From positions 1-64,000 of the forward strand of contig JAVSML010000938.1 of the NCBI GenBank assembly GCA_038503035.1: a DNA stretch of 64,000 nt. The letters are read 5' to 3'. This DNA is from Crocodylus rhombifer (taxonomy: Eukaryota > Chordata > Crocodylia > Crocodylidae). Shown here in pieces: positions 42,329 through 53,768 of the stretch (position 1 is the stretch's first letter; every line of letters starts with the position of its first letter). Under the pieces are notes generated by a model. It searched no databases and was not told where the DNA came from. It was given only the letters and a program-made list of their open reading frames with translations. Both the position numbers and the translations under genes were made by a program.

Positions 42329-45300
42329 CTCACCCTAGTGGAGTAATTCCTCAACTCCAACTTGCCCGGCTAGGAAACAAAAGGATTTTGCAAATGCCTG
42401 ATGCTTCCTTAAGACAGACGGGGCTCTCATGTTTAGAAATCAGAGGAGCAAAGCTATTGCCCTACTTTCCGCCCAGGAGAAACAAGCCTTTCCAAACCCG
42501 GCGGGCACACATGCACGCATAAATAATGATCAGATGATTGCTTCCTTGAGGGTGCAGTTTTCAATTTAGTTCAGTATGGCTATAAGGACAAAAACAGGGA
42601 TAAAGATAAGGGAAATCTGACCAGCATGGCAACAGCAAACTAACTATGGAAGTTTTCAGGGGGGAAAATGACGTTTTATAAGAGCTTAGGTTGCAAAAGG
42701 TTGTTATGAAAGACCATATCCACGGGGAAAAGTTGCAGTCGGCACAAGTCTGCTCACATGGAGAAATGTCCGTAACGCATTACTGGCTATCAGCCTACCC
42801 ATCACTTACGAAGGGTCATCGCTTGCAGAAAAAGGAATAAGTCCAGACAGCTGCCACAAGCCAGAAAGATTGAGAAGAAGGAGCTGTATCATTTAGCCAA
42901 GGCAAGGCAGAGGAGTTGTTACCTAACTGTACAATACAAAGGAGGTTCTGGAGAAACTGAACAGAGATCTGGAAAGTCAGAGCTTTCTGGCCTGGATCGC
43001 AAATCTGGAATCTCAGAAAAACTTTACCACCGATGTTTGCTTACTGCAGTCCTACCCCGCTCTGCATTGCAAAGGACTGAGGGGTACTGTCTCCTCTCTC
43101 GGTCTACTATCTGGTACCATGCAAACCAGGACAGCCTCTTCCACAGTTGGGTTGTTGGTGACTAAACCAGCGTGCCCACATGGGCTAGCCTGGGTGAGAA
43201 GGGTGTGTGGACACCCAGGAGGACCAAAAACAAGACCTGTCAAAGGGCAGATGAGCGGCCTGTGAGCTCAAAGCCATCCATACCTGGAGAGGAGATGGGT
43301 GCCAACAGGTCACTTTCCCCGAAGAATCACCAGTGATCCTAGCATCTAAGAGGCCCCAGTGGCTGCAGTGGTCTTGGGACTCGACTTGACTTGATGGGTA
43401 CTGTTATAAATGATGACGAGCCAAATGCACATTATGAGAACTGTTCTGGTAAAAGCAATCTTTGCTTTGATCAAGCAAGAGTTTTTGTAAAAATTGTTAG
43501 TTTCTCTCAGATGTTGTTTATTCACTGGAAAATGAAAAAAGAAAAAGCCAATTTCTGTTGTCTTTTAGCCAATATTTGTAGGAGTTTGTCAGTTAAGGGA
43601 AACCAAAAAATATCTTATGTAAGGATTATGACTTCTTCGGGGAAACATTTTTATTAAAATGGAGTTTATTCCAAGTTTGATTAGTGCTTCAATTAATCTC
43701 TTTTAAAAATTGCAATTAGAGTAATTGTTTGTGTTTATATTTTTTGCGGGAACAGAAATGATATCTTGCTCTGCCCTAGTTAGGATACTCGTTGCAAAGC
43801 TGAGTGAACTGAATAGTAGACATTGAAGGTCATGCCGAAGGACATGCTGAGAAAGGGGTATGTCCTTGAGGGCTGGGAATCCCGGTTTGGGGCCAATTCC
43901 CAGCTGTGCTACTGACTTACAAAGACCATCATGGCAAGAGGCAACATGAACATGATTACTAGCCATCCTCCAGGGCACCATCAACGATTACACAGGATCC
44001 TGTTTATGTTGAGGGATTTCTAAAAACCAAACCATTGATAATGGGGGGATTTTAATGCTGTGTTACTGAGTGGGGTAACTACAGGAGAATCACTGGAGAC
44101 TGCTCTTGGAAGGAGTACAGCACTCTGTATTTCCACTGATACTTGAGTCGTTAGGATCAGAAGCATTTTTGGACTCGGTCCTAGGAAAGGAGCCAGGTGT
44201 GATAAATAAGATACAGCCTGGGGAATATCTAATGCCAATGAATTACACACTCATGCTTGAAATGAGAGCAGCCTTGTCTCTCATCAATAATGATGAAGTT
44301 ACCTCCAAGTGCCATGGTACCTATTCAGCTACCTCTAAGGTCAGAACAGGATGACATTCTCGGTTACTTGGCCCAGAAAGCAATGCAACACCCCTCAAAC
44401 TGGCCCTTTCGCTCTCAGATGTGGTGTTCCTGCCAGCCCCCATTTGTTTCATGGTCTTCATAGACTGAACGCTAACCAATGCCTTTGCTTTGGGACCCTG
44501 TCAGCTGAAATTTTCAAGGTCACCTAAAAGATTTAGATTCCCCTTTCCCTTCACCATTGGTGACATGGCCTCCAAATTTCCTAGACAGCTTTGCAGGTCT
44601 CCCCCTTAATGCCAACTCTACCGCTTCCCATCACCCATTTCCACCACAAGGTACCATTCCAGGACCCTGAATGTGCTAAGATTCAAAGGGCATAGAGACG
44701 TAACCCCATCTTGACCCTCTTTATGCAAGCATTTTCAATGAGCAGTCCTCAGCCGGACAGGAAAGCTAGGCCCTGCATGTCCAAAGATGGGTGGGCAATA
44801 CATTTTGTTGGTGTCAGTCCAAGGGAGAGTTTATTTAATAAACTTCTACATCTATTTTAAACGTGTACACTCTGACCCTTCAGGGTGCATCGACTTGTCG
44901 AATGGCACCAATCCACTGACTAAAATGATGCCCTTCCCAATTCTGTTCCATCTCTCAGGCCTCCATCTTAAACCAGGGCAGTAGCTTCCTCCCCTTAAAT
45001 AGGGGCAGCACCTTACACCCATTAAACTCACTGACTTTGGCATGAGTCCAGGAGCGAGCCTATCACAAAAGGGAAATTTGGAGCTCCACTTCACTGCTGG
45101 ATACACAGACCCAGTAACTCAGTGCTCATCACCTGCTCAGACCACAGCCCTGGGCTTGATCCCTGGGCTGCTCCATCAGGTTCAGCTCCATTTGACTTTG
45201 GCATCCACCTTTCCTCCATGCACCCCGAGTAAATAGGATCTATGGTTCAGGGTGCGGGGGGAGTGGGGGGCAGTTAAATTAGGAATGGCTTCAATATAGC

Positions 45301-45984
45301 AAGATCATCCATCCATTCTGTCTGAGTGGGAATCCTTGATGATAGATGCATGTAAGTGCATTTCTTCCTTGCACAATCCCTCTTCATTAGTCTCTTCAGG
45401 GCTGGTGCATGGACAGTTTCCACTTCATAATGAAATGCAGAGGCTATTCCTCCATGTCCCATATGAATGGTTAGGGAAAGTTGAGCCTGCAGGTCCTTTG
45501 GCTTTGGCTGCAGTTCCTCTACAGGTAACACTGGTTCTGAACTATTACATGGAAACAAGTTCAGACTCCAGTTAGATCTGGGCACAGGAATCAACACAGA
45601 AAAGGCAAAAAACGTGGTGTGTACAAATGCCCGTAGTTTATCTTTGCAACAAAAGGGTGGAGGGAACCCTCAGGTGACTTGACATTTCTGCTTAGGGAAA
45701 AAGTGACAGAGAAATCCTGGATTGGAGGTGTGAGCCATTCACCCTTGGAACAGATTCTGGTGTGACAAAGACTCTCCAAATAAAAATTGGCTCCCATAGT
45801 TTCACACACACCTAATTCATTGTGCTGAAAGCATATCAGTAAGCTATTTTTGCCACTGGAAAGAGCATAAGGCCAAGTAAATGTTTTGCAGGGAACACCT
45901 AGGCAGTTTGATCTCATGGAGCTCTTGGCTTGGACATTAGGAACGAAGGATGGCTTGTGGATAAGTCTGTGGACTGGTATTCAA

Positions 45985-46080
45985 GGATTGTGTCCCATTC
46001 TTGCCCCACCACAGACCTTCTGTGTGACCTTGATTCCTCTGTGCCACAGCTCCAGTGGGAAAACAGCACTTTTCTAGCTC
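45985..46080 (+). repeat. Possible MIR-type SINE relic
   Basis: 'ccaccacagaccttctgtgtgaccttgattcctctgtgccacagctccagtgggaaaacagcact' has the MIR order but is strongly diverged. Confidence 0.4.
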
Positions 46081-48117
46081 CATCTTTTGGTGTGGGGGAG
46101 GGAAACTTCATAAATGACTGAGTTGCTCTGATCCTGCTGTAACAAGGACCACTTAGGTACCCATGTAAGGTGGATATCTGTTGCATTATCTGGGCTGGAT
46201 ACAGCCACCTCATCTATATCACATCTTCTGCCTTCTACAGCCCTCATTTTTTTTATTAATAAGGCCATTTATATGTAAAGAGGATCTTTGTTTCCAAACA
46301 GTTCATCTGCTCCCTCCCCACCTGATGTTCTGCATGGGACATTGCCATCACTTCTCCAGCAGCAGTAACATCACAAGGCGCCAAGCCCCTGAGGCACCCA
46401 GACAGCTGGAGGAAGCCTGAGTGGGTCTCAAAAGCTGCTGTTCAGCTGCACAATGCAGAAAAGCACATGTTCCTGGATATCATGGAGGTGGGCTGTCTGC
46501 GGTGCACATTTCTACCATCCCCATTGCGGTAGGGTTATAGCTGCAGATTAGAGACAACTATTCAGTTAATCTGGAGCCTTTCAGACAACTAACTGCTGGC
46601 CCATCTCCATTATTCCTCCCTCCAGCTTGAATTGGGTGTCTCCATTTTGTTGCCCCGAGTCAATAGCCCAGTGAATACCATGATTGCTTGAAATCTCGTT
46701 AAGCTGCATGGTCACATGGAATAACACAGAAGCAAAAAGTACACAGCCCTGCTCAAGCATTTCCACTGAAGCTTACTTGTTTTTTTCTTGGTGGGGGGGT
46801 GTCAGAAAATGGAAAAATGGTGGTGGGGGGGGAATATTTTCAATGAATTTTTCAATGTAAAAAAATAAAATTCTAAGGAAAAAAACCCCACTTTCAGGAT
46901 CATCTAAAGATTTCCCTCTTGACATTTTCCAAGGGGAACCCTTGGCTGAAGTGCCTTTTGGTTTCAAAGGATAAGCTATTGTAAACATATTTTTACATGC
47001 TCATATTTTATAGAAAATATTTGATTTGAATAAAAGCCATCCACCTCAAGATAAGCCTTTCTGAACTTTTTAAATAGAAATGTTTTGACTCAGAAAGCCA
47101 GAATCTCACAAGTTTATTTGTATGTTGTGTTTTTTTAAGCCAGCTAGCTAGGAAGTCTCCATCACCTTTTGTCTGTCTCGTTTCCAGGAGAGGAAATATA
47201 ATATTTCAAAATAGGCATGGATGACAGGGGAAAGAAATATTTGGTACCTGTTTTCGCTGCGGCTGCCTGAGCGAGCTACACAGCATTAATAGCAATACTT
47301 TTATCACAGCAAGAAAAAGAAGGCCTGTGCTAGCTTTGATAAGGAAACCTAGACAGACGCAATGTCGTAACAGCGGATGTCTCTAGGATGATGTGGATTT
47401 AGATGAGGCCCCGTTAGCAGACTCATCCCAGAGCCCGGTGCTCTCAGCCAAAATGGAGTCCTTCTCTGCTGCTTTTTCAAATGCAGGCATCACTTCTCAT
47501 ACCCATATCATCAAATATGAAAGCCATTAAAAGCATTAGCAGGTTATTAAACTTTCCAGAGCAATCTCCTTCAGCCGATGTCCTCTTATGCCTCACCAGC
47601 ATTAGTCATTTTACTCCAGCGCACAATCTGTCTGCAATCCTCTCCAAAACAGACCCTGGAGATCTCCAGGCTGAACCCCCTACCACGGCTGATACCTGTA
47701 GGGGATGGCGCAGAAGCAAACCCTGCGGGAGAAGCTGGGATCGTCTTCCGCCGGGGCTTTTCTCCAAATGTTTCAGTCTACCTGGTTAGAGGATTTCTCT
47801 GCACAGTATGTGCCCCAGCTAAAGCCCCGCATTCGACAGGAAACTGGTCAGAAAGACTGGGGAAGACCACATAGAGGATGTCAGCCCAGGATAGGCACCA
47901 TAATGTGGGCCATCGTCCATCCTGAGAGCGCTGTAATGTAGATCCAGGTTGCACTGCGATTTCAGATGACCCGGCTCTCAGTACTTTGTGGGGGTCATGG
48001 CTGGAAGTCTTGCAAAGCATTTCCACCCTACTGTCTTAAAACAGGTGCATTAGTGATAGCGATGCGTGCGGTTGCCACATTGGCCTGAGACAAAAAGCAA
48101 TGCAAACCACTAGAACT
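46081..48117. other. Non-coding block, nothing recognised
   Basis: G/T runs near 46780-46830 and A-runs near 46860-46890. Three overlapping plus-strand frames at 47481-47941 have no known domain. No repeat assigned. Confidence 0.4.
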
Positions 48118-48249
48118 GGTGGTTCAGAGATGATACCTTTTGTTAGACCAACTAAGACACCACAAAAAAAAAAATCATTTTCTGCAAGCTTATGGGCACA
48201 CAGATGCGCACCATCAGCTTCCTCTGTGCAAAAATGAAGTTTATTTTCT
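48118..48249 (-). mobile_element. Penelope-like arm 1 of an inverted pair
   Basis: GGTTCAGAGATGATACCTTT then 'tgttagaccaactaag...ttctgcaagcttatgggcacac' is the reversed family sequence. It is the mirror of 48453-48590. The hammerhead-like core is degraded here: reversed it reads CTGATGG and lacks a clear GAAA. Confidence 0.6.
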
Positions 48250-48257
48250 ACCTATGG
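48250..48257. repeat. Left 8-bp target duplication of a hAT MITE
   Basis: ACCTATGG, matched by ACCTGTGG at 48445-48452 (7 of 8). Confidence 0.75.
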
Positions 48258-48444
48258 CAGGGGTGGGTAATTTTTTCGGGCGGAGGGCCACTTACTCAGT
48301 TTTGGCAAGCCATCGAGGGCCACATGACAGGCAGCCAGGGGCAGATAAGTATTACTTTTCTAAATTTCTTTAGGGGCCTCATGGGCCGGATACAATGGCT
48401 TGGCAGGCCATAGCTGGCCCGCAGGCTGCATTTTGCCCACCCCG
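48258..48444. mobile_element. hAT-type MITE (187 bp) inserted in a Penelope-like pair
   Basis: Left end CAGGGGTGGGTAA; right end reversed CGGGGTGGGCAAA. The ends are followed by GGGCGGAGGGCCAC and its counterpart GGCCCGCAGGCTGC, typical of a common amniote hAT MITE. The 8-bp flanking repeats support hAT. It sits between the two inverted arms and is therefore younger than they are. Confidence 0.85.
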
Positions 48445-48452
48445 ACCTGTGG
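48445..48452. repeat. Right 8-bp target duplication of a hAT MITE
   Basis: ACCTGTGG, one base different from the left copy. Confidence 0.75.
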
Positions 48453-48590
48453 GGACTTTTTACCATCTTTTATTTTCCCTGAGCCTGAGGAAGGGTGTGT
48501 GCACCTGAAAGCTTGCAGAAAAAAGGTAATATTTTTGCGAATTTTTAGTTGGTCTAATAAAAGGTAGCATCTCTGAACCAAGAGTTTTAG
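48453..48590 (+). mobile_element. Penelope-like arm 2 with hammerhead-like core
   Basis: CTGAGGA at 48485-48491, a stem region that can pair AGG.TG with CACCT with one bulged G, then GAAA at 48507-48510 and GCTTGCAG. The TTTTAGTTGGTCTAATAAAA tail and GGTAGCATCTCTGAACC end follow. It mirrors 48118-48249. Ribozyme activity is not shown. Confidence 0.6.
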
Positions 48591-49727
48591 AGCTTTGCAT
48601 TTCTTTTAGAGATTGGTAGCTCCTCCAGAGGCTCCCAACTGTTTGGGTACGTAATCCAGACCTCTTCTAAATCGCCCGAGCCTCTTCAGTCCTCAAAAGC
48701 AGGCTGGAAATCTACAGTCTTGGCATTCCTAGAAATGCCACCTCCAAGGCAACTCTCAAACTGCAGACACAATCTCAGACAGTTAGCTGTCGTACCCATC
48801 TGTTCCAGGGGATGCTGCTTCCTGGAACAACACAAACAAAGAGCATCTATCCTGGAGGAGCCTGCACACGGAGGACTTCTGCCGCGCTGAGAGAGAGAGA
48901 GATCTTGAAGCGTGCTGCTGGCAGTCGACTACGCTCTGTCTTAGCGCAGATGTGCCAAACTCGCTCTGCAAATTTCTGAGTGGGCTGAAACAAAACGACT
49001 TTGGCAAGTAATTTAGCTCCCCTGGGACTCTATCCTAGGACCGTTTCAATTGTAAACTGATTGGCAAAAGCCCTGCTTTTTGGCTACTATGTCGCAAGGC
49101 CACGTTCATTTTTATTCACTAGCATCTGGAGGGTATTAAACATATTCATAAATCCTATAAGTTCCAGGGCCTTTCGATCCCATGTTTTGTCATCCAAAAA
49201 AACACATGCCAGTGAGTTCTCTGTTTCAAAAGTTTCAGTCATGAAATCGGTGAACAGAAACAATGCTAGACAGCTTCGCTGACCAATCCTGCAATGTGAG
49301 TAATGAATAATAAATGTCAAGAGCCAGCAGCCATTGCAAGAAAATACAAAACACTGCAGATGATCTGATACTAGTCCAGGAAATATGCATGAACAATAGA
49401 GTTACAGAAGACAGGGGTGTATTCATGCAAGATTTACTCACTAGACAAGAGGACGTAAGGGCTGTTACATTGAGAAAGGAATTTTTCTCAGCTCCCTTTG
49501 AAAATGCAGGTAGTTTTATTTTATTGGTTGGTAGATGATCTATCCTTCAAAAGGGTATAATAATAATATTGTCATTAAGTATAAAGAATACTTATTGTCA
49601 AGTTACTCTTCTCTGTAGAATATATAGGGTACCAATAGGGGGCACTTAATAGATTGTGGAAATATGATGGACCTCCTCAGGAAAAAGGAGTCTCCATTTA
49701 ACCCCTACAAAAGAGGGGTTACACTGG
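48591..49727. other. Non-coding block, nothing recognised
   Basis: No recognised repeat or domain-bearing frame. Confidence 0.45.
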
Positions 49728-50562
49728 AGGGTAGGGCTAGGATTCAGAGAGACCTCAACATATTGGAGGATTGGACCAAAAGAAATCTCATGACATTCAA
49801 TAAGGACAAGAGCAAAGTTGGGCTGCAATTAGGGTTGAACAATCCCCTGCACCAGTGCAGGCTGGGGGCCGACTGGCTGGGCAGCAGCTCTGCAGAAAAG
49901 GACCTGGGGGTGGCAGTGGACAGGAAGCTGAATATGAGCCAGCGGTGTGCCCTTGTTGCCGAGAAGACTACCGGCATCCTGGGCTGCACTGGTAGGAGCG
50001 TTGCTAGTAGATCAAGGGAAGTGATTTTCCCCTCTATTCAGCACTGGGGAGGCCACATGTGGAGCCCTGTGTCCAGCTGTGGGCTCCCCACAACAGAAAG
50101 GATGTGGGCAAATTGGAGAGTCCAGTGGAGGGCAACAAAAATGATTCGGGGCTGGGGGATATGAATTATGAGGAGAGGCTGAGGGAGCTGGGCTGATTTA
50201 GTCTAGAGAAGAGGAGAGAGGGGACTTAATAGCAGCCTTCAGCTCCCTGCCGGGGGGCTGCAAAGAGGATGGAGCTGGGCTGGTCTCAATGCGGGCAGAT
50301 GCCAGGACAAGGAGCAATGGGCTCAAGCTGCAGCAAAGTTGGATATTAGGAAAAACTTTTTCACTAGGAGAGTGGTGAAGCACTGGAAGAGGGTAGCCAG
50401 AGAGGTGGTGAAGTCTCCATCCTTGGAGGTGTTTAAGGCCTGGCTCAACAAAGCCTTGGCTGGGATGATGCAGCTGGGGCTGTTCCTGCTTGGAGCAGGG
50501 GGTTGGACAGGATGTGACCTCCCGAGCTCCCTTCAATCTGAATTTTCTATGATTCTATGAAA
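49728..50562 (+). mobile_element. CR1 LINE 3' portion, decayed (835 bp)
   Basis: Starts in the middle of ORF2, after the reverse-transcriptase catalytic motifs, and ends TTTTCTATGATTCTATGA. The frame 49664-50164 reads decayed ORF2 protein: FNKDKSK, SSAEKDLGVAVDRKLNMSQR, then ...HWGGHMWSPVSSCG... where other copies have a different reading, showing mutation. Stops and a missing segment around 50170-50330 break the rest. It is a dead copy. Confidence 0.9.
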
Positions 50563-52054
50563 TGCCTACACAAACCCTAGCAGGCATCCTCAGAAATGTG
50601 GAGATGGAAAAACATTATATTCTGTTGGGCACTTGAGACCATTATTTGAATACGCAAGTGCTAGCACCGCAATAGGATGTTTGAATGCATACATTTCCAT
50701 AGGCATGGATGAAGAACTGATGGGGCGACTATGTAAAGCGTCGTCTCGATATTGCAACACCAATTGAAAAGGCCAGAACTTCTGACTGATAAGGAAATTA
50801 CAAGCATGGTTGTAACCAATCAGCCACACAGTACATTAATATTTAGGTCAGGATTTTGACTGACAAGTACAAAACTTGTTATTCCTTCCGCTGTTCTTTT
50901 ACTTTGTTGGTCTGAAAGGGAAAAATTGCCGCCATTTCCCCTGGAAATTTGACGCCGAGCACGGTCTGGGAAGTGATATTCCCATTGAGATAATAAAGGG
51001 CAAAGGCCTTCACCTTTTCAGAAGGAAGACCTGGCTCATGGATTTCCATTTTTTTCAGAAATTCTCTTTTTTCTCATGCCTGCTCCTCTGGATCTTAATT
51101 ATTCCATCCCCATCACTCATCTCTCTGCATGTTATCTGTTTCTCCCGCCAAGGTACCACGGTTTCGTTCTCCGTGCCTAGGCTCTTTGGGGGCTCTGGCC
51201 CTGTCTCTGAAAGGTAGGATAAAAGTTAACTGCTAGTGACGGGTAGACTTCAAAAGGCTCAGTGGTTTAGTTCAGAAAGACAGCATGTATTTGAGAAGCA
51301 GCGCTGATTATAGTCATGCATCGCTGCAAAACTGGGTTGGGGGGTTTTGTAAGAAGAGGGAATCCCCTATGCTGCTTCTTTTACTGACACCCATGTCCCA
51401 AAACAGCAAAAGTTGTCCAGGGCCTTGCTTTTCAATCAGTGAAATGCAAGCTGGATGCAGGGAAGTGTTACTCGGTGTATTTGCACACATCTCTACCTGT
51501 GCTGGAACAGAGAGAGTCACACCCAGGATGCAAGCAATTCTTTTATTCAGGAAACTCAGCCCAGGAAGTGCTGTACCAAGACTTGTCTCAAAGTCGAGGG
51601 AATAAGGAAGAAATCAAACTAAGAGTTTTATAAAGGCTACAGCATCTCTCCAAAGACTGAAAACCTGCTCACACTGTAAAGGGGGGAAAAAAATAAAACC
51701 CCAACTTACAATTTGATGCCCAACAGTGCCATCCGGAGGTGTCCGTCACCTGCTTGCAGCCTGGTCCTGCTTCCAATCAGATCACCAAGACTGGACAGCT
51801 TCTCTTTTAATTAGCGTTCAATGTAATCCATATTACATAAAACACTATAGGTACAGGGCTTTGGAAATGTAAACTTAATTTCACTTATGAGAAGCGCTGA
51901 TTATTAATTAAAGTGGACTGTGCCTGCAGAGTCCATTATCCTTCCATCTAATAAAGGTCGCGGGCATGCATTATTACAAATGGGATCAAATTGAAGAGCT
52001 CTGCATCCAAACTTCAAGCGCCCTACGCTGTTTGCCTGTCCAGTTCTGGTTCAA
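50563..52054. other. Non-coding block, nothing recognised
   Basis: Frames at 50876-51217 and 51285-51633 have no recognisable domain. The junction with the long CR1 at about 52020-52060 is not sharp by eye. Confidence 0.45.
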
Positions 52055-53768
52055 CCCATGGGGACAACTCCTCAACGAGTTCTTCGCCTCAGTGTCCCTA
52101 AGCGAGAGGCGTGACAAGTCTCTCACTGGGGTGTAGGGAGGCAGCAGCAAGGCACCAGACTTCCATGCGTGGACCCTGAGGTGGTGCAGGGTCACTTGGA
52201 AGAGCTGGATGCCTTTAAGTCGGCAGGCCCGGATGAGCTCCATCCGAGGGTACTGAAGGCACTGGCCGACATCATTGCAGAGCCACTGGCGGGAATATTT
52301 GAACGCTCGTGGCGCACGGGTCAAGTCCCGGAGGACTGGAAAAGGGCCAATGTGGTTCCCATTTTCAAGAAGGGGAGGAAGGAGGACCCGGGCAACTATA
52401 GGCCAGTCAGTCTCACCTCCATCCTTGGCAAAGTCTTTGAAAAAATGATCAAGGCTCACATTTGTGAGAGCCCGGCAGGGCAAGTTATGCTGAGGAGAAA
52501 CCAGCATGGGTTCGTGGCAGGCAGATCGTGCCTGACCAATCTAGTCTCTTTTTATGACCAGGTTACAAAACGCCTCGACGCAGGAGGAGGGGTGGATGTC
52601 GTATACTTGGACTTCAGGAAGGCCTTTGATACGGTATCCCACCCCATACTGGTGAACAAGTTAAGGGGCTGTGACTTGGATGACTGCACAGTCCGGTGGG
52701 TGGAGAATTGGCTGGAGGGTCGCACCCAGAGAGTCGTGGTGGATGGGTCGGTTTCGACCTGGAGGGGTGTGGGCAGTGGGGTCCCGCAGGGCTCGGTACT
52801 TGGACCGATACTCTTTAATGTCTTCATCAGCGACTTGGACGAGGGGGTGAAATGTACTCTGTCCAAGTTTGCAGATGACACTAAGCTATGGGGCGAAGTG
52901 GACACGCCGGAGGGCAGGGAGCAGCTGCAAGCAGACCTGGACAGGTTAGACAAGTGGGCAGAAAACAACAGAATGCAGTTCAACAAGGAGAAATGCAAAG
53001 TGCTGCATCTAGGGAGGAAAAATGTCCAGCACACCTACAGCCTAGGAAATGACCTGCTGGGTGGCACGGAAGTGGAAAGGGATCTTGGAGTCCTAGTGGA
53101 CTCCAAGATGAACATGAGTCGGCAGTGTGACGAAACCATCAGAAAAGCCAATGGCACTTTATCGTGCATCAGCAGATGCATGACAAATAGGTCCAAGGAG
53201 GTGATACTTCCCCTCTATCGGGCGCTGGTCAGACCGCAGCTGGAGTACTGCGTGCAATTCTGGGCGCCGCACTTCACGAAGGATGCGGATAACCTGGAGA
53301 GGGTCCAGAGAAGGGCCACTCGTATGGTTAAGGGCCTGCAGGCCAAGCCCTACGAGGAGAGACTAGAGAAACTGGACCTTTTCAGCCTCCGCAAGAGAAG
53401 GTTGAGAGGCGACCTGGCGGCTGCCTATAAGTTCATCGGGGGGCACAGAAGGGAATTGGTGAGTATTTATTCACCAAGGCGCCCCCGGGGGTTACAAGAA
53501 ATAATGGCCACAAGCTAGAAGAGAGCAGATTTAGATTGGATATTAGGAGGAACTTCTTCACAGTTCGAGTGGCCAAGGTCTGGAACGGGCTCCCAAGGGA
53601 GGTGGTGCTCTCCCCTACCCTGGGGGTCTTCAAGCGAAGGCTAGATGCGTATCTAGCTGGGGTAATGTAGGCCCAGCACTCTTTCCTGCTTATGCAGGGG
53701 GTCGGACTCGATGATCTATTGAGGTGCCTTCCGACCCTAGCATCTATGAATCTATGAATCTATGAATG
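52055..53768 (+). mobile_element. CR1 LINE, about 1.7 kb, with intact reverse-transcriptase core
   Basis: 5'-truncated copy that starts shortly before the reverse-transcriptase domain ('ctcctcaacgagttcttcgcctcag', the NEFFAS region) and ends with three CTATGAAT units. It is the best preserved coding element in the window. The 3' non-coding part ('gtaatgtaggcccagcactctttcctgcttatgcaggggg') matches 2550-2694 and 33680-33897. No promoter, 5' UTR, ORF1 or endonuclease domain is present. Confidence 0.94.
52169..53518 (+). pseudogene. CR1 ORF2 fragment: reverse transcriptase
   Basis: An open frame of 449 codons covers the reverse-transcriptase domain of a CR1 LINE, which copies the element's RNA into DNA at the target site. 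Catalytic motifs are all present: YLDFRKAFD at residues 146-154 (first Asp at 148), GVPQGSVLGP at 204-213, and FADDTKL at 234-240 (Asp 236 and 237). GNYRPVSLTS lies at 75-84, and the conserved LVRPQLEYCVQFW block lies at about 353-365. The natural protein would also have an N-terminal endonuclease, which is missing here. The sequence upstream reads as CR1 in the same direction but contains an in-frame stop near 52135. Near 53470 the frame shifts, so the last part (NGHKLEES..., through to a final LDAYLAG-like end) continues in another frame to about 53670, and the listed frame ends in a short unrelated tail. Decay is slight. A recognised LINE product, not a host gene. Confidence 0.93.

Larger units (their letters stand above)
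40259..45984. other. Long non-coding block with minor features
   Basis: Includes the second copy of a dispersed repeat (40489-40578), a hexamer array (41416-41460), two direct CTTGTCCACACA motifs (about 41558 and 41749) that may mark a MITE, a palindrome (42297-42328), and a weak MIR-like piece near 43868-43940. No gene was found; all frames here are short or overlapping and without domains. Confidence 0.4.

Noticed and set aside
47481..47941. Three overlapping plus-strand frames as a possible exon cluster
   Set aside because: No domain, no splice-consistent structure, and all three frames open at once suggest composition and not coding.
51986..52507. 173-codon minus-strand frame
   Set aside because: It is the antisense of the CR1 reverse-transcriptase region, with no independent domain.
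52552..53034. 160-codon minus-strand frame
   Set aside because: Antisense of the CR1 reverse-transcriptase core. It is open only because of codon bias on the sense strand.
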